64,000 nucleotides of DNA from Isoetes taiwanensis (lineage: Eukaryota > Streptophyta > Lycopodiopsida > Isoetales > Isoetaceae), in assembly GCA_021234155.1 (NCBI GenBank), contig JAJEKV010000027.1, positions 11,294,716 through 11,358,715 on the forward strand, given 5' to 3'. This document shows, piece by piece, positions 1-11,049 of the stretch (positions are counted from its first letter, which is position 1; every line of letters begins with the position of its first letter). The translations under genes were made by a program, and so were the position numbers. The notes under the pieces are model-generated. The model worked only from the letters and a program-made list of their open reading frames with translations, searched no databases and was not told the DNA's origin.

Positions 1-74
1 TTGCAAAATTTATGGAACTACATCAAAAGATTTGTGATAAGTAACAAACTAGCATTCCAGAGAATGAAATAGTC

Positions 75-1250
75 ATAGTTAGCCATTAGCAGTTAGCTGT
101 TAGCTAATGCTAACACTAAAATAACATGTAACGCCTTAGCTGCAAACCTAATAACGTGTTATTTTTTTGTCAAAAAAAATCAGAATTTTAACAGTTTAAA
201 ATATGATCCTGACTAATTTGACCATGTTGATTCTAAATACGCAATCAGAATTTAAAACCTGCTAAAACTTCTGAATGTAACTCAAACCTTTGATCCGAAA
301 GTATGTCTTGCTTTTCACGAAAGTCCTACAACAAAGAATATATGTACTAGCATTTCTAATACAAATTCTAGCAATTAGACACCACTAAGATGTAGTGAAT
401 AAAATTACTGAATGAAATTTGGAATGTTACAGTACACTTTATCTTCAGACAAGTTACAATTTCTCACATCCACAAAGCAAACTTGAATACAAAAACTTAG
501 AGAATAGCATAAAGAAAGATAATGTTCTTCTCCTCGCCAAACTAAAAAACATCAAAGTTCATCTTCCTGCATGACAGGATTGGAATATACAATGAGAAGC
601 CCTTTAACCAAGTACTTACGAAACAAATGTAGTAAGCGAAAATCATGCTTGACTATTTTAAGCAGGTCAAGGAACTTTTCATGCAATCACTCGTTTGTCA
701 TATCAGATAACTATTATCTTCTGAGTGCTTTGTGAATTTCATTCATGGGTTAATGAGCCACAGCCATATCAGTTCTTAAGAGTTCAAATGATTTTTCTAA
801 ACAAAAGAATGAAGCATAAGCATAAGCATAAGCATAAGGGAAAAGAGCATACCTCTGGGGCTCTTTCTTGCTATTACAGATTATATCAGACCCTGTGGCT
901 CCTTATGGCTTCAGATAGATTAAAGAAGAGATGGCTCTCGGAACAAACCACGCTTCCTATGGCTAGCTCTGCCACAAATCACGCTTCCTATGGCTTGCTC
1001 TGCCACAAACCAGAGCCCGAAAGGATATCAAAGACAATCGCAGTAGAAGGAGGCATTTTTTTATTTAGATTTTTGGCCCATCGCATTCTACAGGAAAAAA
1101 CAAATCAAATGTTTTTTTTTTTTTTAAGTTGGAGGTCTGTGACATTTTGGCCCCAAAATAACACGTTAGCGTGAGTTATTTTGTTAGCTAAGAGATAAGG
1201 CGTTACAAATTTAGAGCTAACGCGTTATCTGCTAACTATTCAAATAATCA
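75..1250. mobile_element. putative inverted-repeat DNA element (MITE-like)
   Basis: The two ends carry related sequence in opposite orientation. The left end (about 75-170) contains TAACGCCTTA and AATAACGTGTTATT; the right end (about 1150-1250) contains their reverse-complement counterparts, AAATAACACGTTA and TAAGGCGTTACA. Both ends are also rich in the short motif GTTAGC/GCTAAC. The arms are about 90 bp and imperfect, with indels. No transposase is visible in between. I infer a non-autonomous terminal-inverted-repeat element; exact ends and target duplication were not resolved. Confidence 0.4.
812..1008. repeat. short tandem repeats
   Basis: Positions 812-837 hold about four AAGCAT units, which give the HKHKHK run in the overlapping reading frame. 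Positions 942-1008 hold two copies of a 31-bp unit containing CGCTTCCTATGGCT. The open frame across them (725-1174) is repeat-driven and I do not regard it as a gene. Confidence 0.7.
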
Positions 1251-1559
1251 GCCATGTTGATTTGATCAGGTAGGGCCTACGATAGAATATGTGAAGGCCC
1301 TTAAAGTTTCATACGTAGTAATTTTCTCTCTGAGATAAGAGGCGATAATGTTGTGTTGGCAATTCGTGAATGCATGCCAATATATAAGGGTTCCACATGT
1401 TCCAGATTAGAGGTGCTAATCTAATAATTTGAACAGATGACAAGATGTCCTGCATGAAAAACATGCAAATTCTGCTACTAGTAATCTCATGTTATCATAT
1501 AGAGCTCTATAAAAGCCCTATCAACAATTTTCAATTTTTAGGCTAATCCAACTTGGGAA

Positions 1560-2025
1560 GTAGAGCAAAAGGATTTAGCTATGGTAACGATTTAGTTGAG
1601 TTAACCTAGTATTTTGCACCTGATTGATTCCAAGGTTGATCAAATGCTTGAGCAAATGGATCCAGAATATATACAGCTCACCCGAGCGCAAGTACAAGGA
1701 GATATTGAGCTCAAATTATTTCCTTGGGATGAGCTGCATGCTCGTCGTAAGCTTCAGCATATGTATCAGAAGGGATCATTGGATGATTATATTTGTAAGC
1801 TTCAACAGCTTTTCGAGAAGCTATTGGATGTGAAACCCCATATGCAAGCAATGCAATTCATTCAGGGGTTAGTAGATCCCCAACTCTAGGCTCGTTTACT
1901 GAGGTTGGATCCTCAAGTTCTTGATGCCGATCATTGTTATGCTCAAATAATCACAACCCGAGGGAGGCCATTACTCTTCAAACATGTTCCAATTCCTCAA
2001 TGCAAGAACAAAAGAAAAGAATGAC
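1560..2025 (+). pseudogene. LTR-retrotransposon gag fragment
   Basis: The frame around 1614-1889 has the pattern of a plant retrotransposon gag domain: an alpha-helical stretch with a W (FPWDELHARRKL), a Q-K-GSLDDYI segment, and an F-x2-L helix ending near FIQGLVDPQL. After a stop at 1887-1889 the same frame continues with a further plausible coding stretch to about 2025, so the stop looks like a lesion. No protease, integrase or reverse transcriptase follows. The similarity is by eye to the Retrotrans_gag family. It is a truncated remnant. Confidence 0.5.
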
Positions 2026-2290
2026 AATTGGTAATTCCACGTACACAAATGTTATATAAATGTACATAACTATACAGACACGGTTGTGAACTCTTACACA
2101 AAAAATTTCCTGCACTCTAACCCATGAAAATGTACATTCAAAGTAGATTCCAATCCCCCCCACCCCAAAAAAAAAGTCAATTGATAATTCTATGCAGACC
2201 AGTGTACAAAAATGTTTTAGACATGGTTACGAACTCTTATACAGAACTTTTCTTGCATTCTAACCCATGAAAATTTAGAACTACTTATAG
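2023..2290. repeat. diverged tandem duplication, about 150-bp unit
   Basis: Two neighbouring segments (about 2023-2145 and 2177-2282) share GAACTCTTA-CA and the block TCTAACCCATGAAAATxTA in the same order. They read as an old direct duplication. No coding sequence is apparent. Confidence 0.6.
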
Positions 2291-2492
2291 TGCAAACAAG
2301 CCATTTTAGTTCATATACACGATTTAATACAAATAAAATGCGTGCACCATATCATGCAAATATCAGCCATGTAAATGTAGTCTACATTTGAACTAACATG
2401 CACTAAACTATAGAATTTTATTAAGCTACAATTTTTTACCTCAAAATACATACCTGAAGTTTCAAAGCCCAGTACAGCTGAGAACTTAGCAT

Positions 2493-2548
2493 CCTAAAGA
2501 CAACCATCAATACATTTTGTCCTAAAGACAACCATCAATACATTTTGT
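2493..2548. repeat. perfect 28-bp tandem duplication
   Basis: The block starting CCTAAAGACAACCATCAA occurs at 2493-2520 and again, identically and head to tail, at 2521-2548. It lies at the 3' edge of the minus-strand RING-family pseudogene and duplicates the end of that reading frame. Confidence 0.9.
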
Positions 2549-3500
2549 GCCACTCGAAACACAAACACAGTAAGACAAACATAGCAAGTGGTAAGCATGT
2601 AGACATGGAGCAAGGATTATTGGATCAGTTGAACTGAATCCATGTCCACAAGGCAAGCAACTAGTAAAAGTTGTTGTTTTGCATTCACCACGTGGCATCC
2701 CTTGAGATGGCAATGGTTGCAAATTCAAAGGTGAACAAGACTCCATGAACTTGAGGAGCCCCTCAATTCTACTACTGCAGTTTTCTTCAGCAATTATATC
2801 TTTCTTTTTCGCTGCAATTTGACCATCAAGCTTAGTCAATTTAGTCTTTGCATTCTTTATAGGTTCCTTAAGCTGTTAAGTTGTTCTTGTTTCCTGGACT
2901 TGTCCCTCAAAGCATCATCTATTTTTTATCTTGAGGTAGATACATCCACCTCTTCACCATTATCTGCCTGAGAAACCATTTTAGAGGCCCTTTCAATTCA
3001 TCCTCTATGAATACTAGATCCTCATGTGCTTTCTTTCTTCCATCAAGTTTTAGTATTTGTTCTTCCACCTGCCTCTTTGGAATAATCAAACCATCCACTA
3101 TTGTAATGAGCTGATCTAATGATTTACAACTGTCCTCTAGGACATCTTGGACTGTTTTTATCTCTTCATTGGAATAGCAAGCTGACTGCTTCACACCTTT
3201 ATGACTAGTACATTTTGAAACAACAATGTCTTCTGTCAAGGAGGAATCCTTGTGTCCAGATTTGGATGGATCCTTAGCTAAAACCTTGAAGCCGTCCCAA
3301 CTAATCTGTCTTCCATGTAAACTCAAGGCAAAAGCTCAGGCAAAGTACTCTGGTACATGCCGATTTGTGACCTCCCTCTTCCCTAAAACCATCTCATACA
3401 TATCATAAAAGGTCTTCTTCCAAGACGGCTTCACAAAATGTTCTTTAAATCCCCATTGTTTTTTGGTCCCCACTCTAATTCCATCAATTCTTTCAAATCT
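2500..3500 (-). pseudogene. coiled-coil / variant-RING family, copy A
   Basis: Read on the minus strand from about 3500, one frame gives an N-terminal domain (IDGIRVGTKKQWGFKEHF, then DMYEMVLGKREV) interrupted by a TGA just before AFALSLHGRQISW. It continues as a charged, coiled-coil-like stretch to 2919. Frameshifts follow, and a second stretch (2839-2522) ends in a RING-like finger: C-x2-C, then CLHAYHLLC, then a last Cys pair CIDGC. The same order and several motifs recur in copy B (15787-16980): KKQIYKFA, FLDVYRRCYQRL, AFALQVYGEKINW, CLHAFHPLC. Such fingers usually belong to ubiquitin ligases, but that role is inference here. One stop plus frameshifts make this copy non-functional as read. 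Confidence 0.55.
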
Positions 3501-4245
3501 TTAAAAGTGTCATAGGCAAGATGTGGTCCAAAAGCATGATGAAAAATCAGACTACGAATAACGACCATCTAGCAATTATAAATATTTGTAGCAATCATAA
3601 AATACTATACCTCCACCATTAATATGGCTCATTGTGCATGCTCTGCATGAAAACGTTTATCTTAGTATCCCTTCATAATCTGCGCAACTTTCAACCAAGC
3701 CTAGCTCCTTGCTAGCTTTTCTACTGCATAATATAAATTAGCAACCAAACCTAAGAAACTATACCATCAACTTCACATACCTTCGTTACTCCTCCACTGA
3801 AGCCATCCTCTCTGCATTTTCCTAAGGAATAACAGTATCATCATACATCCCCAACTTGAATCTATAATCCAAATATAACTCACTGATCCAAACGTGCTTT
3901 GATATAAATTGTAATGGGCCTCCCAGGTTAACCCTCCAAGTAACCCGAGATCCCATTAAAAGTCAGATGAACACGAAAATGTGAATATGTATAATTTTCC
4001 CATACGTAAAAACCAGTTAAAAACCATTCTGCCTTCCCGTCCTATAGCGCCATGCCAAGTGGCATTGCTTCAATCCCAAGAATGTTACTAAAAATATCTT
4101 CGTGCTTCGACAACGGCTGTTAACTTGTTGCTCCAACATTTTACCTGCATTCTTGTCGTTTACCTAGCATTCTTGATCGTTTTACCCTACATTCAGATTG
4201 TTTACCCTGCATTTCTGATCGCAAAATGGTTTTTATTGGTTTCCA
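3500..4245. other. non-coding stretch with degenerate 22-bp repeats
   Basis: No gene is visible. Positions 4139-4221 hold four degenerate units of about 20-22 bp built on TTTACC-x-GCATTCTTGATCG. The rest is AT-rich single-copy-looking sequence. Confidence 0.6.
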
Positions 4246-4248
4246 CGT

Positions 4249-4338
4249 TATAGGAAAGCCCATTTAGTGGGCTTTCCATGCTGCCGCGCATCGCCTTGTT
4301 TCCACAGCAGGAAAGCCTACTAAATGGGCTTTCCTATA
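4249..4338. repeat. 29-bp inverted repeat with self-complementary arms
   Basis: Arms 4249-4277 and 4310-4338 are reverse complements with one mismatch, separated by 32 bp. Each arm is itself a hairpin: GGAAAGCCCA, a 5-nt loop, then TGGGCTTTCC on the left. The DNA or its transcript could therefore fold either as one long stem or as two short ones. It may be the end structure of a small element or a foldback. No coding sequence surrounds it. Confidence 0.85.
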
Positions 4339-4910
4339 TACATACCACCTATGTATTGGCCAATGCAATAATCAAATAATGACCACTATATTAATGTGTT
4401 TACTTTGTTTTACAAAACACCAATACTTACATTGGTACTTATACTAACACGCTAGGCCCTACTCGGAAGTCGAAGGCCCCGACCATGCACATAGAAACCA
4501 GCTCTCCTAGGAAGCCATTAGGTATGGCGAAGAGGGAAAACATATGGTCCGTTCAGATTATGGTGAGTCACCAGTGACCGGATCTAACGGTCAGCTTTTA
4601 AAAACTTGGCTAAGCCACTAAACCGTCAAATGAGGGGCAAAAGTGAGGGCGTGATTAAAATGTCCCCGTCAAGTTGAAGGGCGGAAAAAACATGAGGTCT
4701 TCTTTGCTCGTAGCCGTGGGCGGCGATGCCTTGAATCGCTCTACACGTCTTTGTTGTTTTTCTTGGCCTTCTGGGCCTCCTCTGCCTTTCGAAGTTTGTT
4801 TTCCATGATTAATCTTTAGGCACAAACTGAGGTCTATGGCCATTTTGGAGCTGGAATTTACTTTCGTGGGCTTCTGATATTATTTGGGAAATTTCCTTGA
4901 TTGCATAACT

Positions 4911-6853
4911 ATGGGATCGAGCACTAGCCGTAGTATATCTGCTCCACAAGGAAGGGATAGGGCACATTTGCAATCAAGGAGTGATAATGGGCGGGCCACC
5001 GATTCTTGCCTCTTTGGACGTAGGACACGGTCTTTGCGAAATTTTGAGGTATCCCTCTCTTTCTTTTGTGATCTTTGGAAGCACTCGGGGCCTACAAAGT
5101 CTCAGGGAGACTGCGTTTCTTGCCTCCTACGAGTTCTACTGGCTCTTGATTTAGGTCAATAATTCTAATATGAGATGGTCGATAACTTGCATCCGGGTCA
5201 TCATAAATTGAATCATCTACTACAACCCAAGTATGACCTATATAGTATTTACCTTTCACGCATCTGAAATCCACAGACAAAACAAATTATACAGGGATCT
5301 GATATGTTTCTTAAATGGTATGATGATCTGATATGCTTATTTTTCTCTTAAATTGTACCATTCAGAATAAACCACGGAAACGTCAGTCATCAATGCGTGA
5401 AAGACAAGAATGTCCAGACAGCAGGCTTGTTGATCAAGAGGAATCCCGTGTCAATGTCCCCCAAGTTTCAGGAGAACGTTTGAATATTACAGATGATATA
5501 CAATCAGCTGTCTATGGCCCTGAGGAGACCAAACAGCAAAATAGTCAACAAAATTATGAGCTAGATAATGTCTATATGGCAACTGCCAGTGGGCCTAATG
5601 ATATGCCCCAAGAGTCTAGTAATAACTTATCTACTGATCAGCATATAGATGCTGCAGCCAGTAATGGACAAACAACGGGTTTTCATAGTGATGTTTATAT
5701 GTCCTTGCGTGGAGATTCTTCTGGGAGAGAAGCCAGTCGCAACAGTAGAAGGAGATTTTGGGAAGCCTTATCAAGAGCAGCTGCACATAGGCGTTCAACC
5801 TCTCCAATAGCAATAGTAGCTATTGATGATGATGCATCTTCTACAAGTATTTGGAATCACCAGCATATTCAATCTAGTTCAGAAAGCGAGCCTGTAGTTG
5901 CTGATGGCTCCTCATCTTATGTGTCTCATGATTGGGATGAAAGGAGGCAGCAGGTTAGATCTCAGGTAAAACGTCACTTACATATGTGGCTTGTATAATT
6001 AGGAAGCTTATTTAATAAAATGCTATCCATTTTGGTGTGCATATACAGGTCTGGGCCTTGCAGCGGCTGAGTGGAGGGCTTGAACTATCATCAGTGCATT
6101 CAAGGACCTGTTTTGCAGGAGGGAGAAGCCGGAGGGGTTATTGTTTATGTGATAATTGCACAATTAATGAAAATAGTAATGCACGAGCAAGCATTTCAAG
6201 AATAATCATGTTAGCAGAGGCGCTATTTGAGGTTAGCTTTTTCTTTTAAAAATTATTAAATGAAATTGTTTCACAAACATGCATTTGAAGACCTCTGCAT
6301 CATGCTGCCCTATTTGATGCGATTCTAATGTTATTTGTCAGCTGTTTACAGAGTTCTCTTCTTTATTTGTCTTTATGTAGGTACTTGACGAGATACACAA
6401 CCAGTCTGTATCTCTTTCAAGATCTGTGGCGATCCCACTGTCATCCCTACCTGCACCTAGTGATGTTGTTGATAGAATAGCAGTTCGAACACATAAGAAG
6501 TCTAAATGCATGGCACATGTTTCAGAAGATGTTGCGCAGTAAGTTTTCAAGAAAATAAATTTCATTCACATTGATGTCTAATTTAAAGTTCTGGACAACA
6601 TTCAAAAGGTGCTATATCTGTCTAACGGAATATGAAGATGGAGATCATGTTCGTACATTGCCTTGCCATCATGAATACCATAAATCATGTGTGGACAAAT
6701 GGTTGAAGGAAGTTCACAGGTAATCTATGTTTTCAGGCTTAATGACAGAATGTAGCGACTTCTTACATTATACCACCGTATTCCGGTTGCAGGGTTTGCC
6801 CGCTGTGTCGTACTGATGTCTGTGAATTGGCATCTAGTGCAACAGCATTGTGA
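4911..6853 (+). CDS. RING-H2 E3 ubiquitin ligase, six exons
   Basis: Six exons join with good GT-AG borders and no frame break: 4911-5048, 5366-5965, 6049-6231, 6381-6538, 6609-6719, 6793-6853 (1251 nt, 416 aa). The start is the first in-frame ATG and gives MGSSTSR, with Gly2 and Ser6 as in N-myristoylation sites. Exon 2 encodes a long Ser/Gln-rich, probably disordered region with basic patches. Exons 5-6 encode a canonical RING-H2: CYIC, then CHHEYHKSC, W as in DKWLKE, and CPLC. Known RING-H2 proteins bind two zinc ions and recruit a ubiquitin-charged E2. The substrate is unknown. Myristoylation would put it at a membrane (inference). A 3' half copy lies inverted just downstream. This is the best-supported intact gene in the window. 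Confidence 0.85.
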
Positions 6854-7148
6854 TATTTGAAGCTTGTGGAGCCCTCTTATTTGTGTCCCTTGTTGCATTC
6901 AAAATATATACGCACCTTTTGTAAGATTGTAACAGCAGCATTTAAGAGGTGTGCGTCCAAGATTAGCAAGTATAAAGGCAAAGAGATGGCTATGTAGAAG
7001 ATATACGTGCCAAGCTTGTATAGATGCATTTGTATGGAGTGGGAAGCATGTTAAAATAAGGTGGTACAGCTTCCTTTCCAGCACAAGGTTTCTTTTCTCT
7101 TTTTTTGCTTTTCTTTTTTTATAGGAAAGTCTTAATTGGCAATGATTT
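6854..7148. other. 3' flank of the RING gene
   Basis: AT-rich probable 3' UTR. Part of it, just after the stop codon (to about 6900), is also present in the inverted pseudogene copy, so the duplicated segment included transcribed 3' sequence. A T-rich tract lies at 7089-7120. Confidence 0.5.
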
Positions 7149-7432
7149 GGATGCTAGAATCAACTGCTGCCACAAGTTTTTCATAGACCCTTACAGGCTG
7201 ATTGCTTGCATTCCACTAAATTTGGAAGGATAAAATGATCTATTATTAGTGATTTATAAGATAATGTTTTGGTTTTCTAGATTTGTAGTGGATGCTAGAA
7301 TCAACTGTTGCCACAAGTTTTTTCATAAACCCTTACAGGCTGATTGCTTGCGTTCCACTAAATTTGGAAGGATACAATGTTTTATTTCAGTGATTTATAA
7401 CATAATGTTGTGGTTTTCTAGAATTGTAGTGG
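7149..7432. repeat. 141-bp tandem duplication
   Basis: A unit beginning GATGCTAGAATCAACTG occurs at 7149 and 7290. GTGATTTATAA (7249, 7390) and GGTTTTCTAGA repeat with the same 141-bp spacing. The two units differ at a few bases. It lies between the RING gene and its inverted copy. No coding role seen. Confidence 0.85.
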
Positions 7433-7754
7433 ATACAGAAAAGACTAACCAAGGATCTAGATATGGTGGAAGGACAAACCAAACTTTATACTCACGTTTT
7501 CTTTGAAACTTCTAAACAAATCTAACTACAAGTAAGAAGCTTGTAGCAATAGCATGCATAGTCTGATAAAACAAAGGCAAAAGAGTGCCAAGAACTAGTC
7601 TAAAAATCAAGAGGCACTATTGATGGCCACAAATTTATTACGGTTGAGCATTATTGTGGTTTACTAAAAAGAAATTATAACAATTGGCTTGAGTTGTTTT
7701 GTATGCTTTGAGTTTTGGTCTTTGTACTCATCACAAGCATGAAAGGGCTGAAGA

Positions 7755-8460
7755 GGGCTTGAATGCAACAGAAAAACATGGACACAAATAAGAGGGCTTC
7801 ACAAGCTTCAAAACATCATAGATGCCAATTCACAGACATGAGTATGACACAACGAGCAAACCCTGCAATAGGAATAAGGTGATATAATATAAGAAGTCGC
7901 TATATTTCGTCATCAAGCCTGAAAACATAGATTATCTGTGAACTTTATTGAACCATTTGTTCACACATGATTTATGGTACTCATGATGGCAAGGCAATAT
8001 ACGAACATGATCTCCATCTTCATAATCCCTTACAGATATAGCACCCTTGGAATTGTGTCCAGAAGTTTAAATTAGGCATCAATGTGAATGAATTCTATTT
8101 TTTTGACAACTTATTGAGCAATATCTTCTGAAATGTGTACTATGCATTTAGACTTCTTATGTCAGTATCACTAGGTGCAGTAGGGATGACAATGGGATCG
8201 CCACAGAGCTTGAAAGAGCTACAGACTGGTTGTGTATCTCGTCAAGTACCTACATAAAAACAAATAAAGATGAGAGCTGTATAAACAACTGAAAAATACG
8301 CAACAGAATAGCATCAAACAAGGCAACATGTCATGAAACAAATTTATTTAGTACTCAAATTTATTTAGAAGAGAAAGCTAACCTCAAATAATGCTCCTGC
8401 TAACATGATAATTCTTGAAATGCTTGCTCATGCATTAGTATTTTCATTAACTCATCATGC
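7755..8460 (-). pseudogene. inverted partial copy of the RING-H2 gene
   Basis: On the minus strand this repeats, in order, the end of exon 3, exon 4, exon 5, exon 6, the introns and the start of the 3' flank of the gene at 4911-6853. Introns are kept, so it came from DNA duplication and not from mRNA. Exons 1 and 2 are missing. Lesions are clear: after CYIC the reading frame shifts and hits a stop, and the exon-5 donor CACAG|GTAATC has become CACAGATAATC. Together with the parent it forms an inverted repeat of about 700-bp arms separated by roughly 850 bp. A transcript running through both would fold into a long double-stranded RNA. Confidence 0.85.
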
Positions 8461-8876
8461 AACTCCTTAACACTAGCTTTAGCAACTGCTACTCCTTCCT
8501 TGAGTGCATGATTTCTAATGTCAAACCTGGGAACAATCCTTCTTCCAATCGAACCATAATCTTTTGCCTCCTTCAAACACAAGAGATTTCTCCAGGTCTT
8601 CTGGTTCAAGGAAGGAAGGAAGGAAGAAATTTTAACGTCCACAAAATGATGATTTAACTCCATTTATAGGTTGAAAATTTTATGCTATATTTATGTATTT
8701 GCCCTCTGCTAGCATCCTCCCTGGCTTCAATCACTTGGCCATCAATATCTATTTCTGTAAAATCTTATTCAAATTGGATGTTCCTAATCGCTTGCAGCAT
8801 GGCTTTAATACAGGGTTGATCAGTGTTAAATACATTGGACGGAGTTCCCAGGCGGAAGTGGATTTCGTAGGGGGGA
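8461..8876. other. intergenic stretch before the LINE
   Basis: A minus-strand frame (8663-8400) is open here, but it enters the RING pseudogene out of frame and matches nothing I recognise. Upstream of the LINE a plus-strand frame is open from 8693 without coding character until the ATG at 8877. Confidence 0.4.
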
Positions 8877-9546
8877 TGCCCCCGAAGAAGAAAGCAGTGG
8901 GGGAATCGGTTGAATATGAGGGAGATTCAGCACATCTCCTGGCCCTAATGCAAGAAATGAAAAACGAAATTTTGGGTCTCAAATCAGAAATGGAAGGCAT
9001 GCGTGCATCCATAGAAGAATTGATAGCCCAGAATACTAGTCTGAAAACACAGCAGGCTCTAACACCGTCCACTGATTTCAAAGCTCAGATTGAGTCATTG
9101 GAAAACAATTTGGCATCTCTGGTAGCAAACACTACCAAAGAACAAATGAAATTGCATCATGCAAAAATTTCATCTGAACAAAGGGATCAGGACGTCAGAA
9201 CGAAATAGAAGGAGAAGATGTAACAGATACAGTAAGACATTTTTTCTCAAATACTATGCATCTACATGATCCATTACATATATCTTGCAGACGATTGGGA
9301 AAATTAGGCCAACATATCCGCCCAATCTTAGTGAAATTCCAGACTAAGGAAGCTAGGGATCGTGTACTTCATAACAGGGGTACACTCAAAGGAGAAAAGA
9401 TCTGGTTAGATATTGATCTAACACCAGGTCAATTGGAACTAAGGAAGAAGGAATGGGCGAAGATGAAAGAAGCCAGAGAATCAGGGTTGGTAGCATACTT
9501 AGATCAGGGAGGCAAGGCCATTGTCACAAACAGAAAACACAAATAG
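8877..9546 (+). pseudogene. LINE ORF1 (coiled coil plus RNA-binding part)
   Basis: The likely start at 8877 gives MPPKKKAVGES, followed by a heptad-rich coiled coil (MQEMKNEILGLKSEMEGM, then IEELIAQN). The frame ends at 9208. A second frame from about 9256 gives RRLGKLGQHIRPILVKF and later DLTPGQLELRKKEW, which matches the RRM and C-terminal domains of L1 ORF1 proteins. The two halves are separated by a frame break. In intact elements this protein coats the element RNA and trimerises through the coiled coil. Confidence 0.65.
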
Positions 9547-9555
9547 GAAATAGGG

Positions 9556-11040
9556 GCTTTGAGAGTCAGCATATGGAACATACATGGACTTACTCAGGCT
9601 AAGATAAATGCTACTACGGAGACATGGGAAACTCGAGATTTGTTATGCTTCACGTAAACATGGATGCATCCAATTTCGCCTTCCCCTACAATACCTGGCT
9701 TTGTATTACTTGGACATGTTTGGAATGAGAAAATCACAAGGGCAGGACGAGGCTTTGGAGGGATTGCAATATATAAAAGAGCAGGCTCCCAACATGAAGT
9801 TCAAATTTTTAAAAAGGATGCAAACAACCAGTATATATGGCTGCACATGAAAGGTAATCTGCAACAGATATTTTTTGCTGTTTGTTACTTTGCTCCAGAA
9901 AACTCTAGTATATACAATAAACCAGGAATGGATAAAGGGAACCCATTTGGGAATTTTTGTTCGGATATATTGGAATACTCCTCTCAAGGTGAGATAATCA
10001 TAACAGGTGACTTCAACGGGCGCACTGGTTGCCAACAAGCTCGGATGTTTGATGACCTTACAAACATCTATCTGGATGAAGTAGAAGACCCAATATATGT
10101 TAGAACTTCAGAGGATAACATTTCAAACGAAATGGGTGAAAAGCTGCTTGAAGTGTGCACAGCATGCCAATTGAAGATACTAAATGGAATCAAAGTTTTT
10201 CCGTTATCTGGGAAGTTTACCTATCAGAATCACGCAGGTGCTAGCACAATAGATTATCTCATTGCACGAGATAACCACTTGATAGCATATTTTGATGTAG
10301 GTACAAAACGACCAGAATCAGATCATGCACCATTGCATTTGGTGCTTAAGATTCCTACAAAATCAGGGAAAGCCACAAAGAAATTCTGCCCTAAGCTCAA
10401 GGTGAATTATGAGCTTCACGAGGAATATGAGCAACATGTAGAGGACCTTCTGACAAGCGCAGTGTGGTCAGGACACCTTGAGGAGTATTTGCTGCAGCAA
10501 GAGAAGTATTCGGGCTCTCTAAAAAGCATGTGACAGGCAGGCCATGCAATTCATGGTGGGATGCAGAGTGCCAAGAGGCAAGAAACCAACTGCCACAGAA
10601 TTGCATCTGTAAACCAAAATGGTACAAGCAATTGATCAGGAATAAAAAGCGAGCGTTTTATGCAAAAAGACAAATGCAATTATCAGAACAGTTCAAGAAA
10701 AAACCAAAGAGCTTCTGGGACACGCTAAAAGATGCGCCCGAGCATGATATTTTGGACGTGGAGGACTTGGCTAAATTAGTCAAAAGCATCTATGAAAAGG
10801 GAGGTGAATGCATGCCAATTATAGCTCCTACAGAAAAGATATTTACAGAATCTGAGGTCCAAAATTGTTTGTCCAAAGCAGCAAATGGGAAGGCACATGA
10901 TGCAGATGGGTTTTGTTTAGAGCTATTCAAATGGGGTGGAGAAAAAACCATATCCATTCTCACAGATGTACTGAACAGAAGTCTTATGCAGGGGATGCCA
11001 GCAAATTGGAGAATTAACCGTGTTCATCCAATTCATAACC
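9556..11040 (+). pseudogene. LINE ORF2: APE endonuclease and start of RT
   Basis: Endonuclease motifs appear in order: VSIWNIHGL near the start, GFGGIAIYKR, ITGDFNGRTG (the conserved GDFN), STIDYLIAR and SDHAPL. A TAA at 9655-9657 interrupts the segment before TWMHP, where the family normally has a Glu (E-T-W). Near 10530 the frame shifts and continues through a basic linker to the first RT blocks, AANGKAHDADGFCLELFKW and LMQGMPANWRINRVHPI. The YADD-type catalytic block is not reached. In live elements this protein nicks the target and primes reverse transcription. Confidence 0.85.
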
Positions 11041-11049
11041 CTTTTCCTT

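Larger units (their letters stand above)
8877..11040 (+). mobile_element. L1-type LINE, truncated inside the reverse transcriptase
   Basis: Three parts occur in the order expected for plant L1 elements: an ORF1 with coiled coil and RNA-binding segment, an APE-type endonuclease, and the beginning of a reverse transcriptase. Homology stops near 11040, just after the block NWRINRVHPIHN. The palm catalytic region, the 3' UTR and the poly(A) are missing. LINE copies normally lose their 5' end, so loss of the 3' end means a later deletion or another insertion. A nonsense codon and frameshifts show it is dead. Confidence 0.85.

Noticed and set aside
725-1174. 149-codon frame with HKHKHKHK
   Set aside because: Spans a hexanucleotide array and a tandem duplication inside a putative mobile element; no domain.
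8400-8663. 87-codon minus-strand frame across the RING pseudogene border
   Set aside because: It enters the duplicated exon out of the parental frame, so it is not a RING-gene extension.
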